The notes: generated by a model not told the origin, from the sequence alone. Counted from the stretch's first letter, positions 11,464-21,970 are shown. The stretch is DNA of 64,000 nt from Isoetes taiwanensis (GCA_021234155.1 JAJEKV010000124.1:1366001-1430000); one strand, 5' to 3'. Program-made: numbers and translations.

Positions 11464-13034
11464 TGTGACGTTCCAGCACAGTATACGGTCCCAGGACGTA
11501 TACTGTACTGCCTCGTCACGCGTACACGCCACCCCGACTGACGTGTACGCCGACGTGTAGCCAGGCTAGTAGCCCCTTGGGGGCAACTTGCAAGGTATGT
11601 GCATTTGTCATTAATGTGCACATTTACCAATGTGCACATTTATTAAGATGCACACATTTCCATGTAGATACATTTATGCCACCTAGCCATTAAAGGTAAG
11701 TGGGTCATACCCAATTATCCCACATGCCTAAAGGGATAATTGGAAACCCTAGCCCTAACCCCTTATCTATTTAGGTAGGAGAAACCCTAACTTGCCCATT
11801 TTCGTTCCTAGGGTTTTAGAGTTCTGTTTTGGCTGCCCCAAGAGCCAAAACCGCCTCCCAGACTCTGTCTGAGCGAATTGCACCATTAGTTTCCCTTGAT
11901 TCGAAGCAGCCCAAAGGGGATGGTCGAACTCGGTCGGAGGAGCAACTCAAGGATCAGGTTTTTAGGCAATTTAATAGCTTAAACCCTCTTCCACCATAGA
12001 ATCAAGAGGGTTTAGCCTATTAAATTGCCCATAGCAGCCCTTAGATCTCTAGATACCAGACTCTAACTAAAGAACCTAACTCTATGATATAGATTAGATC
12101 TAGTTCTTTAGTTCTTTCCGGATGTATATGGATGATGTATCTCTATGAACTCCTTGTATTGGGAAGGGGGTAGAGACCTAAAGCTTGGTAGTAGATGCTC
12201 CTAGATTAGCCTCTCTAGCACAATCAGATTCGGCCGTGTACAAGAACCACACCGGTTGTGGGTGAAGGGGCCGACCGGGCAAAGAAGGAGGTTCGTGTTC
12301 TGACTCTTGAACGATCCCTCCGGTGTGTAAGGCCTCACCGGGGATCATTGTGACTAGGTCTAATGGCTTACCACCGAAAGTGGGTAAGGCATGGGCTCGA
12401 CACCGTGAAGTGGTGTACACTTTCCGGTGGGTTCGGTCGAATAAGGGCAGTGGCCCTCTAGTCACCTCGAGTCAGCATGTAGACCTCTGGAGGGAGTGAT
12501 CCCTACCTGCCCCATCAGAACTGGGGAGATACAACCCAGGAATAGCCCTGTTGGCTATGCATCCAGCGGGCTACAGTCAGGTCCCAACACTTTTCAGCCT
12601 ACTCTGCAAAGTGTGCACAGGAGGGGCGGATGGAGTGGACAACCCTATGCCATGTTCTTATGCTAGCCAAATCCATTGCCATGAATTCTGTCTGCAATGA
12701 ACTCTGGAGACCCAAGCCGTCAGTCATCCCTTCGAGTCTGAGCCTTGGGTAGAACCCCTATGTATGATGCTGATCATTGTCTATGCAGATGTTGATACAC
12801 CACCCTTCGAGGTGGATATGTGATTATGTTGTATACTGACATGTATGTTTACGCTTCCGCAGCTAGGTAGGCCCTGAGGGAGACAGGGTGAAATGACCCC
12901 TTCACTCTTCCCACTGGGACTCGTTACGGGTGCAGTGATATGTGGAGGGCCCTGTATCAGTATGGAACTGGTATGGGGGATGAACTCCTGTTTGTATATG
13001 GGGAGTGCACCGTATACGAGTAGGGGACGTCACA
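11464..13034 (+). repeat. 3' LTR of plus-strand chromovirus
   Basis: 1571 bases from TGTGACGTTCC to GGGGACGTCACA, with terminal inverted TGTGACG/CGTCACA. It is homologous along its length to the LTR at 22470-24018 in the opposite orientation; for example the segment around 12600-12720 matches 22800-22930 reversed. The right edge abuts copia integrase sequence. Confidence 0.9.
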
Positions 13035-13035
13035 A

Positions 13036-15579
13036 AGAGTTTGCTTGGGGTGCATGTTAGGAAAACATGCAAGGTTGCCTTTTAAAAGAGCAAAGAAGAA
13101 AACCAAAAGGGTGTTGGAATTAATACATACTGATCTCTGTGGTCCACTTAATGTTCGAGGGATGTCAGGAAAAAGGTATTTTATTACCTTTATTGATGAC
13201 TTTAGTAGAAAGACTACATTCATGTGTCTTAGAACTAAAGATCAAGCCTTTGAGGCTTATAAACAGTTTGCTGCAGAAGTAGAATTGGAAACAGGGGAGA
13301 AAGTCAAATGTATTCGATCTGACCGTGGTGGAGAATTTATGTCAGCTGAGTTTATTAAGTTTTGCAAAAACAGAGGAATCAAAAGGCAGTTTACATGCAC
13401 TTACTCACCACAAACTAATGGGATTGCTGAACGAAAGAATAGAACAATCTTGAATGCTGTTAGAGCCATGATAAAGCACACAGGACTGCCTAATTATCTA
13501 TGGGAAGAGGCTGTTATGACAGCAGTGGAAGTTCAAAACATGCTACCAAACAAAGTGCTCAATGGAATGACACCAAATGAGCTATGGTCAGGGGTAAAAC
13601 CAAATTATGAAAAGCTAAAGGTGTTTGGTTGTTTGGGATTTGTTCATATGCCAAAGCAACAAAGGCTAAAATTGGATGATCGAGCTAAAATAGCTTTTCT
13701 TGTTGGATATGATCAAGAGTCCAAAGCCTACAGAGGTTATTTGATCCACAAAGGAAGAAAATTCTAATTAGTAGAGATGTCATATTTGATGAGTCTCAAT
13801 GTTATAAGAATATTAGATTCTATTCTGTTATTCCTAAGGAGAAAGAGGTTCAGAAGTTGGATGTTAATATTCTTGATGATGATGATAGAGATACTGTCAG
13901 GGCTGACACTAAGCAAGTTAGCTTTACAGATGAACCAAATATCACTGATAGTACTGCTGACAAAGAAATAATGCAAAAGAAAACTAGTAGGAGGACAGCT
14001 GCACAAATCTTACAAGAAGAGGCCAATATAAGTCCTGAAATCTTTGGGAGAGATAGCACTGGCAGGAGTAAAAGGTTACAAACTGAAATAGCTGACATAA
14101 ATCTGGTTGAGATCCTTGCTTTATTAGATACAGAAGTACCTAAGTCATTTAAAGAGGCTGTAAGTAGTGTTGATAGAAAAAAATGGAAAATGGCTATGAT
14201 TGATGAACTAGATGCTTTTAAAAGAACAGGGACATATGATCTTGTAGATTTGCCAGAAGGAAGACATGCAGTGGGATGCAAATGGATATTTAAAATAAAG
14301 CAAGGTACTCAGCCTATCTCTATAAAGCGTAAAGCTCGTTAGTAGCACAGGGATACACACAAAGGAAAGGAATTGATTATGAAGAAACCTTTTCCCCTAT
14401 AGTCAAAATGACAAGCATCAGGATGTTGTTGGCTAAGGATATGTATGGAAACTTAAAAAGGTTGTTTATGGATTAAAGCAATCACCAAGACAGTGGTGTA
14501 TGTGCATGGATTCATATCTGAAAGATCAAGGATTTTTAAAACTGAAGGATGATGGAAATGTTTATTTGTTCAAAGAAGGAAATGAAGTATGTTACATTGC
14601 ATTATATGTGGATGATAATGTCATGGTCAGTAGCAATCTTGAGGTGCTACAAAAATGCAAAAACATTCTCAAGAATCGTTTCAAAATGACTGATTTAGGA
14701 GAACTTAAAAAGTTCTTGGGTATTGAGGTTTCCAGAGATCGAGAAAAAAGGATTTTAACATTAACTCAAGGTCAAAATATTGCTGGCATTCTCAAAAGAT
14801 TTAATATGGAAGATTGTAAAGTGGTTAGTACACCAATGGTCTCTGGTAACAAATTGTCTTCAAATGTAAGTGATCAGTATGATAGTGAGAAGGTAGAATT
14901 GGATAAAATTCCATATCAAGAATTGGTTGGCTGCTTGTTGTATTTGTCCAACTGTACCAGACCTGATATTTCATTTGCAGTGAACATACTGAGTAGGTAC
15001 TGCCATAATTATGGAAAGGAACACTGGCAAGCAGCTAAAAGAGTCCTTAGATATTTGAAGGGAACTGTGGACTTTGGCATTCAATTTAACTCAGATAATA
15101 TGGAACTATTATCTTATTGTGATTCTGACTGGGGTGGAGACCCTGATGAAAGAAAATCTACATCAGGGATTATATGCATGCTAGGTGGAGGGCCCATCTC
15201 TTGGAAATGCAGAAAACAAAAGGCTATAGCACTTTCATCTGCAGAAGCAGATTATGCAGCCACAACCCTGGCTGCGAAGGAAATAATATGGATTGAAAGA
15301 TTGTTAGAAGAAGTAGGGATTGGACAAAGAAAACCTCTACTGTTATTTTCAGATAGTTCCAGCTGCATAGCAATGACTAAAAATCCTATTCAACATGAAA
15401 GAACTAAGCACATCGAGCTAGAGATGCATTTTATAAGAGATCTGGTAAGTAAAGGAATTATTGAAATGAAATATGTTCAGACAGATTTACAGTTAGCAGA
15501 TATTCTAACTAAGCCATTGACAGAGTTTAAATTCAGTAGGTTGAGACAAATGATTAGCTGTAAGGAGAAAATAACATGA
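13036..15579 (+). pseudogene. copia integrase-RT-RNase H polyprotein (deleted and frame-broken)
   Basis: Integrase core: HTDLCGP at about 13126, TFIDDFSRK near 13190, SDRGGEF near 13320 and TNGIAERKNRT near 13420, the copia D-D-E arrangement. A frame break near 13760 follows GYLIHKGRK. RT begins KWKMAMIDELDAF (about 14185) and GCKWIFKIK, with a break near 14335. Then [11 protein letters not shown] jumps directly to [21 protein letters not shown], so roughly 60 residues of RT normally between these motifs are gone. The frame 14500-15579 is intact and holds YVDDNVMV (YxDD), DISFAVNILSRY and RNase H with CDSDWGGD and SSAEADY, ending after ILTKPL. The deletion makes this copy non-autonomous. Confidence 0.92.
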
Positions 15580-15587
15580 AGGGAAAG

Positions 15588-16269
15588 TGTTGGATATTAT
15601 CATGTTATTTATGAGATGGAGACAGAGGTGCAGTAACCATGAAGCCTTGAATAACCTAAGTTCAAAACAGGAGCAAAGCATGAATTGCAGGATCTGTGAA
15701 GCTATGCATGCTCTAAGTTGCCAAAAGGATATTAAGAGAATACATTGTTGAATCTAGGTTGAATGCATGGTTGAACCTAGCAATGGTTATAAGGGAAACA
15801 TGATTATTTAAATGTTAGGAGGGGTTAATGGTTAACCTTGTTAATGGTTAACTTAATAATATCAACAGGGAAGGTCATGATCCAAGGAAAAAAGCATGTG
15901 GGATATTTCGTGAATGGCAGTTATAGAATGCCGATGCACAAGGCTTGCCGATCGGATTCGGCAGGATAAGCTCATTGGAGCAGACTTATTAATGCAGAAC
16001 GTCACTGAGAGAGAATACATGTTGAGGTGTGTAGAAACGGATCGAATAGAAGCAGTATTAGATGCCCGAGATCTCGTGGAAAATTATTGCTACAGTGATT
16101 TGTTTAATCCCATTTGAACAGTAACTCCTATGATTTGACTCTATCGTAGAAAATAATACATGTGGTGTGTGCTTAGTCTAAAGGAATAAGCAAAGTTGCA
16201 TTATAAGTGTTTCCTTGGGAATTTATTGAAGTCTCACTTGAATCAAATATCTTTCTCAGTTTTCCAACA
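15588..16269 (+). repeat. copia 3' LTR
   Basis: 682 bases, TGTTGGATATT to TTTTCCAACA, with terminal inverted TGTTGGA/TCCAACA. It is preceded by the purine tract GAAGGGAAAG. The next five bases (CTCTT) would be the right copy of the target-site duplication; its partner is lost with the 5' end. Confidence 0.88.
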
Positions 16270-17560
16270 CTCTTTTGCTTATCCTGAAAGGTCCAGCCCA
16301 TCTTGGAGCAAGCTTCTTGCAATTTTTGATGCGGAGCTTGGCCTGCTTCACCTTGATCTTCAACCACACCTTGTCTCCCACCTGATATTCCCTTAGTGTC
16401 CTATGCTTGTCGGCGATGCTTTTCTGCCTACTTCTTGCTGCTAGGAGGTATCCTCTTACTTCCTCCACCAACTCTTGCATTTCTGAAAACATTTGCTGGG
16501 AGACTTCCACCTTGGACACTGGGTTGTGCCAAGTATATGGGGTAAGACACTGATACCCGTAATTGATCATAAAAGGAGACATCTGCGATGACTCCTGCTT
16601 GGTACTGTTGTAGGCGAACTCTACTAAATGGATGAAATCATCCCACTTAGATTGCTTGTTCCAAACATAGCTTCTTAACATATCTTCGTTGATCCTATTG
16701 GTTCGCTCCATCTGACCATCTGTTTGCGGATGATATGCTGTGCTCATGGAGAGCTTCGTCTGGATGGTGGTAAATAGGTCCTGCCAAAAAGCACTCATGA
16801 ATTTAGAGTCCCTATCCGAGATTATCTCCCTCGGCATGCCGTGGAGTCTAAAAATCTCCTTAATAAATAGAACGGCAATATCCAATGCTGTATCTGTTGT
16901 CTTGCACGGCACAAAGTGTGCCATCTTCGACAATTTATCGACCACCACCATCAGGGCATCCTTGCCTCTTGCTGTTCTTGGAAGCCCTGTAATGAAGTCC
17001 ATGCTTATGACTTCCCACTTAGCATTTTGGCACGGGCAACGACTCCAAGGCTCCTGGGATTCGGAGTTGCTCCGCCTTTGTTTGTTGGCATATCTGGCAC
17101 TCACAAATGTATCTTGCTATCTCCTTCTTCATGCCGGGCCAGAAGTAGCTGCTTCTAATCTTGAAGTACGTCTTCATAAACCCTGCATGCCCTGCATGGG
17201 ACTATTGTGTGTATCATGGAGGATTAGCTTCCTTACTCCTGAAGATTCGGGTACACACAATTTGTTTTTATGGTAAGCAAGTTACCCTCCTTCTTATAGT
17301 GCCTGAACATCTCCCTTTCCTTATCAGTCCTGGCCTCCTTACAAAGACTTGCCCAAACTTCTTTAAAGTCGAGATCTGTTGGCAAGGTTTCTTCGATCTT
17401 CTTGCCATACTCACTTATGAGTGTTGACATGACATTACAGTGCGTCCTTGTCTTCAATGGCTTCCTAGAAAGCGCATCTGCAACTATGTTGAGCTTGTCT
17501 GGCTTATAAATTATCTCGAAGTCATATTCTTCGAGGAATTCCATCCACCTCCTTTGCCTT
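16270..17560 (-). pseudogene. Chromovirus integrase, cut by copia
   Basis: The longest open stretch is 16256-17104. It holds the core MDFITGLPRTARGKD, SDRDSKFMSAFWQDLF with the second acidic residue, and AYHPQTDGQMERTNR with the catalytic Glu. Next comes the C-terminal GDKVWLKIKVKQAK/RWAGPF region. Reading ends at the copia LTR boundary, so the last codons of the 16256 frame come from copia DNA. The upstream part (17233-17646) carries the RNase H end KLNIVADALSRKP and the start of the zinc-binding domain. One or more frame breaks lie between 17104 and 17233. Confidence 0.9.
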
Positions 17561-18667
17561 AAATTGAGGAGTGGTTGTGTAAAAATATATTGGAGGCTTT
17601 GATGATCCGTATCTAGCTCCTTCTTCCCAACAGATAGTGCCTCCAAATTCTTAAAGCTCTTACTATAGCCAGAAGCTTCTGATCACGCGTCGGGTAGCGC
17701 TGCTCTGCTTCATTCATCTTCTTCGAGTCATAGGCCACTACCCTTTCCTCCTGCATGAGGACTGCACCTGTTGCTATCCTGCTAGCGTCTGTCGCCACAA
17801 GCTTATCTTTGGCTGGATCTGGCAACATTAGGACTGGCGCTGTTGTCAAGGCTTCTTTCAAGGTCTCAAACACTGTATGGGCCTTCTTTTGCCAATGACT
17901 TGCCCAATCCTTTATTTTTCCCGCTTTGGTGAGCCTCATGAAGGTTGCTGGAGCATTAGACAATCCAAACGGCATCACTGTGAACTCGTAGTGACCATAT
18001 CTTGTCCTGAAGCTATCTTGTGGATGTTTTCTTCTTTGATTCTGATCTGGTGATAACCCGATCTCAAGTCTATCTTGGAAAAGATCTTCGCTCCTTGCAA
18101 TTGGTCCATTAGATCATCTGATCTAGGCAAAGCATACTTGTTTTTGATGGTGTGCTTATTCAATTGACGATAGTCAATGCACATCCTAAGGCTTCCATCC
18201 TTCTTCTTCACAAAAAGGATAGGCGCTCCAAAAGGAGAGACACTATGTCTTATGAACCCTAGGTCTAGCAATTCTTGCGGTTGCTTCTTCAATTCCGTCA
18301 ACTCTTGTGTCGACATTCTGTAGGGCGTCTTGCTTGTTGGCTTAGTCCCTGGCTCAAGTGCTATCTCACACTCGACTCCTCTGTAGGGTGGAAGCTGCTT
18401 AATCTCATCAGGAAACAAGTCATGGAATTCCTTCACCAACTTTGCTATAGGCTTTCGGAGCTTGCTCAATATTTTGGCCTCTTTCTCTTCTTCTGTCTCT
18501 TGGTCGTCAACCTCAAGTTTAAGGAGATAGGCCACTTGCTCCTTCCTTATGCATTTAAGTAACTTCTCACTAGACATGCATTGCATGATTGGGGTGACTT
18601 CTTTACCTGTTATCTCAATGACCTTGCCCTCTGGCATTGCTATAAGGTTACTTTCCGCTTCCCACAA
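17561..18667 (-). pseudogene. Chromovirus RT/RNase H with the catalytic region deleted
   Basis: The minus-strand frame 17975-18667 contains the RT fingers and motif [50 protein letters not shown] frame change follows near 17990. Then [13 protein letters not shown] is joined directly to [13 protein letters not shown], which belongs to the connection region. The stretch that normally holds the YxDD active site and thumb, about 100 residues, is missing. RNase H follows: [24 protein letters not shown] and [16 protein letters not shown]. This copy could only move with enzymes supplied in trans. Confidence 0.9.
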
Positions 18668-19110
18668 TCAATTACGGCTCCCGCTGGTCCAAGATATTCC
18701 ATGCCTATGATCAAGTCGTACTTGCCGATGTTCATCACTTCGGCTCCCAATGCAACATTGGTACCTGGCAAGTCTACGTTGAAGTTGATCCTCTTCCCTC
18801 CTATGTGTCAGACTGCTCCACTAGCCAAGACAACTGGCCTAGGCTTGGACTTCAAAGGTTTCAGCTTCAACATCTGTACCATCCTTGGCGAAGCAAAGTT
18901 ATGGGTGCTCCCTGTATCTATCAAGACTATGAAAGATTTTGCTTTGGTTTTCCCGATTGTTGAAATAACTTGATGATGAATCTCGGCGTTCTCAGTGTCA
19001 ATGGCGGCAAAAATATGGCACTCACCCTGGATGTAATCTGGTGCATCGTCCTCGTCCGCGTCCGTTGGTGTCTCCCATCCCATCTCCGCTAATGCCTCGT
19101 TCACCACCAA
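18668..19110 (-). pseudogene. Chromovirus aspartic protease (with stop)
   Basis: The frame 18808-19110 contains IVLIDTGSTHNFASP, the retropepsin DTGS active site with its usual Ser/Thr-His-Asn-Phe neighbours. It is interrupted by TGA at about 18805-18807. The same frame continues beyond the stop with residues resembling the usual flap end (GKYDLIIGMEYL). It lies between the gag zinc knuckle and RT, as expected. The stop could be a real mutation or a base-call error. Confidence 0.85.
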
Positions 19111-19128
19111 GGGGTAGTTGTTTGTCCT

Positions 19129-20083
19129 ATGCCCTGGCTAGAAACACCTAAAGCACAGCTGCTTTTCTATGCACTCCTGCTTCTTCTCTTTGGGAATGGA
19201 TTGCAAAAACTGTTTCACTGCCTTGGAATAGTTGGAACCCCCTCCTTGCTCTTTGAAGATTACCTGCTTCTTATCGTGCTTACCAAAGTTTGCATTGCCC
19301 TGCTTCCCATAATTAGCATTGTATTGAGGCCTGCTAGCTGCTGGGCTTGCTGCTCTCGGGCTATAACTTCCTGTGCCCTTTCCCTTATCCTAGTAATACT
19401 GCTGCCTTGGTGCATGCTCTTGGGCCTTGGATAATCACTGAGGTCAAGCTTGTTATTCCTTGCCCAAGTGGTGGGGCTATTCTTGTGGCTCTTAGCCCTT
19501 CTTCGAAGCTCTGGAGTTGCTGCTCTGCTTGCTGCCTTTCTTGTACTAGGTCGACGTCGGCGATGTCCTCCGCGTCCGACTCGTGTCCTTCTTCTTCTTC
19601 TTCTTCCTCTGCCTCCTCGTATGCAAGGCACATCTGCTCTTCTTCAGCTGCTGCCATGGCCATAGGTTCGATGTCTAAGGGTTGCACAGAAGGTTCTCCT
19701 ATCTGGGTTTGGGCTCGATGAGATAGGAAAATAGCCACTGCTGCGGTGTAAGAAAAGTATCTCCTCCTATTGACAGATATGGACATGTAGTTAGGCAAGC
19801 GGCTAGCCTTATTTTCTAGGTATTTGTCTATATTGGGGATGTCTTGCAGAGCTGTCTTGAGGGCCATGCTTGGAGCAAAGTATCCTATGCAAGGTGGGAG
19901 CTCTACTAGAGAACATCCTATCTTAGCATGGAACTCAGTCATGATATCTTGGTAGAAAGGGGTGGCATTGATGGTAGCCTCCCCATCAACCTCCTTCTGA
20001 AAGACAGCAAAGACGGAGTTGAGGTCGGCCTCGGCCACATGAGCTGTGGCGCTCTACCATCGCCTAAATGCAGGGGTTGCCAT
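19129..20083 (-). pseudogene. Chromovirus gag with degenerate CCHC knuckle
   Basis: The likely start ATG is at 20083, in frame with the long open stretch 19385-20038 but separated from it by an in-frame TAG near 20050. The first 100 or so residues (EADLNSVFAVFQKEV.., RRRYFSYTAAVAIFL) are not a capsid type I recognise. An acidic EEAEEEEEEEG run follows. In another frame comes a Q/N-rich tail leading to a zinc knuckle near 19130-19165 with C-X2-C-X4-H spacing, but with Tyr where the last Cys should be. At least one frame break lies near 19390. The assignment as gag rests on the knuckle and on its place between leader and protease. Confidence 0.75.
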
Positions 20084-20299
20084 GATGCTTGAGCAGCTGG
20101 GGATGTCAAACAGATGGGAAAGCGCCTTAGGGAGCTGGAAAATCGGCTTGGAGTGAGGAGCAAAGGTCTAGGATGCAAATGAGGGTTGTGGTCTATTTTG
20201 GGAAATTTCAAAGTTGGGGAATCCCTATGATTCTAAGGTATTGCTATGCAATTCACAGGCTAATCATTTGGACAATTATTGGCAAGGATCAGTGCTCGA

Positions 20300-20369
20300 C
20301 CACTCACACAGTGCGCGAGGAGCAAATCCGAGAATGGCGGATTTGGTTTGGGCGCACTCTGTGAGGGGT
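20300..20369 (-). repeat. Hairpin module, copy 1 (between H3-like ORF and gag)
   Basis: About 70 bases forming a nested inverted repeat. The outer arms are CACTCACACAGTGCGC and GCGCACTCTGTGAGGGG. The inner arms are CAAATCCG and CGGATTTG around a 7-base loop AGAATGG. It lies about 220 bases upstream of the gag ATG on the element strand. The flanking TCAGTGCTCGA also occurs just downstream of the primer-binding site (22426-22436). Confidence 0.85.
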
Positions 20370-20503
20370 GGGGCCAAAAACACTGAGTTTTGCTCCAATT
20401 TTGTTGATTCCAAATGCAGAACTTAGTAATACACCCTAATTAAACATCACATTAATTTGACAAAACCATAAATTTGTATTTACAAAAATTATTTACAATA
20501 GAC

Positions 20504-21751
20504 TTAACAGTCTTCTTTCTTAATATATCTGGCGAGCCTCATATCCTTCGGCATGCATGTTACCCTTTTCGCGTGTAGTGCGCATGCTACCGAGTCTTCA
20601 AAGTTGGATGATCCTCTGCTCGGCTGCCTCCTGTAGCGTGAGTAACATGTCGTCAGTCACCCGCTTGCTCTTGTCAAATTCCTGCAAAATCTCGCGAGTA
20701 AGTCTCGCGAAGGGGGCTCTCGGGATCAGAAGTCTATAGCTCCTCTGGAAATGCCTGATCTCCCGAGCAGCTCTGGCAAAATATGAGTCGGCCTTTCTCC
20801 TGATCGGCTTCCTCGGAGGTGCTGGTCTCTCAGGGGGCGGCTTCAGTGTGTTCTTCTTGGTTGGCCTGCCTCCTTTGACATAGGTGACCTTGTGCTCCTC
20901 GTAGTACTTCAAGTATTCCTCGAACAATTTCATGTACTTGGTATACTGTTTGAGTTTCTTCCTGTACTCAAGCTCGTGCTTGAGTACATAAGACTCCCGC
21001 GCAGGCCTCGGCTTCTTCTTGTCCGCTGCCGGGTGCTTCGGGGACAGCCACCTTGGGTACGTGGGTACCTCTGCTACCGGCTCCTCCTCTTCATTCCCTG
21101 GATTCGACGGCCCCGAGCCTTCGGCTGGAATGGGACGCCTCATCTCCTCATCTGACTCAGTGTCAGAGGAGGATGGCGGCTTATCGGGCTCCTGCTCCCG
21201 AATGACGACGCCCTTGGCCGGCGTCGTCTTCAACTTACGCCGGGTGTCTTTAGGCAACTCGGGGGCTTTCCCCTTGTCTGCCTTCTTCTCCAAGTGCTCC
21301 TCCTTGCGCTTTCTACGCTCCTCCTTCTTCTGCCTCCTCTCCTCCTTCCATTTCCGGCGCTCTTCCTTCTATTGCCGGCGCTTCTCTTTGGTCTTCTTGA
21401 CTTGTGTTTCTTCGTCCTCCCTTTTCCTCTTCCGCTCCTTCTTCTCTAATTTCTTGAGCTCCCTCTCTAGCTCCCTCCTTATTTCTTTTGCAGCTCCCTC
21501 ATCTTCGTGGCCCGGCTCGCTCTGGCTCCCGGGGCCCTCCTGTGTGTTGGGCTGCTCCTCCTCATTGTCATGTGCCTGCTCTTCCTCCTGATGCTCCTGA
21601 GCCTCCTCTTGGGCGTCTGGGTTGGCCTCTGCATTTTGCCTCCGCCTGGCTCGCTCTGAGCCCGTCTGGCCTTCTGTCGGGCGGCCAGCTCCTGGGTGCT
21701 CACATGATCTTTGGGCACTACAATGCGGCCGGTCTGTTTGGTCCGGGCCAT
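20504..21751 (-). pseudogene. Histone H3-like ORF carried by the chromovirus leader (frame-broken)
   Basis: ATG at 21751 (A at -3, G at +4) opens with ARTKQTGR, the H3 tail with Lys4 kept, Ala7 to Gly and Lys9 to Ile. About 280 residues follow, first acidic (Q/E/D-rich) then K/E/R-rich, predicted coiled or disordered. The C-terminal third is an H3 fold: alpha-N REIRHFQRS, LLIPRAPFARLTREI, helix 2 LQEAAE, then LFED-like, [24 protein letters not shown] at 20504. From REI to LQEAAE it aligns with canonical H3 without gaps, so it lacks the loop-1 insertion of CENH3, though LLIP.APF is CENH3-like. Lys79 is Asp; Cys110, His113 and Asp123 are kept. Breaks: one frame change between 21490 and 21700, TAG at 21369-21371 and a frame change near 20600. 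Normal H3 is about 136 residues; this is about three times longer. Histone identity is very likely; function is unknown. Confidence 0.92.
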
Positions 21752-21970
21752 ATTTTGTATCAACGCAATCCGACTCCTGGCGCCTAAAAATCATCTTCTG
21801 GGACGAGGAGCTGTTTGCTGGAGGAGGTAAGTGTAAATGAGGAACCCTAATTGTCTACTTATAGGTAGGGGAATTTTAGGGTTTGGACCTGCAATTTCAT
21901 ATTATGCCATTCTAGGAGGCATTAGTGTAAATATGATGAGTACATTAGGTTTATGTGGCCAAAAAGCATC

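Larger units (their letters stand above)
8984..13034 (+). mobile_element. Ty3/gypsy chromovirus, 5'-truncated (3' half plus LTR)
   Basis: Plus-strand 3' part of an LTR retrotransposon: the end of RNase H, integrase, chromodomain, about 0.9 kb of 3' noncoding DNA, a purine-rich tract and a complete 3' LTR. gag, protease and reverse transcriptase are absent; the left edge abuts the CpG-rich block. Its integrase and LTR ends are those of the minus-strand element at 16270-24018, so both belong to one family. Confidence 0.9.
13035..16269 (+). mobile_element. Ty1/copia element, 5'-truncated
   Basis: Plus-strand 3' half of a copia element: integrase from just after its zinc finger, reverse transcriptase, RNase H, a short purine tract and a complete 3' LTR ending at 16269. 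The 5' LTR, gag and protease are missing; the left edge is the chromovirus LTR. The right edge lies within the integrase of the minus-strand chromovirus, which copia therefore interrupted. Confidence 0.9.

Noticed and set aside
12178-12465. Minus-strand 95-codon ORF in the chromovirus LTR
   Set aside because: It is not conserved in the homologous LTR at 22470-24018 and is antisense to the element.
21019-21591. Serine-rich plus-strand ORF
   Set aside because: Antisense shadow of the K/E-rich part of the H3-like ORF.
20504-21751. A host CENH3 or ordinary H3 gene
   Set aside because: It lacks the CENH3 loop-1 insertion, has a long charged insertion absent from host H3 genes, and lies between the primer-binding site and gag of an LTR element on the same strand with shared leader hairpins.
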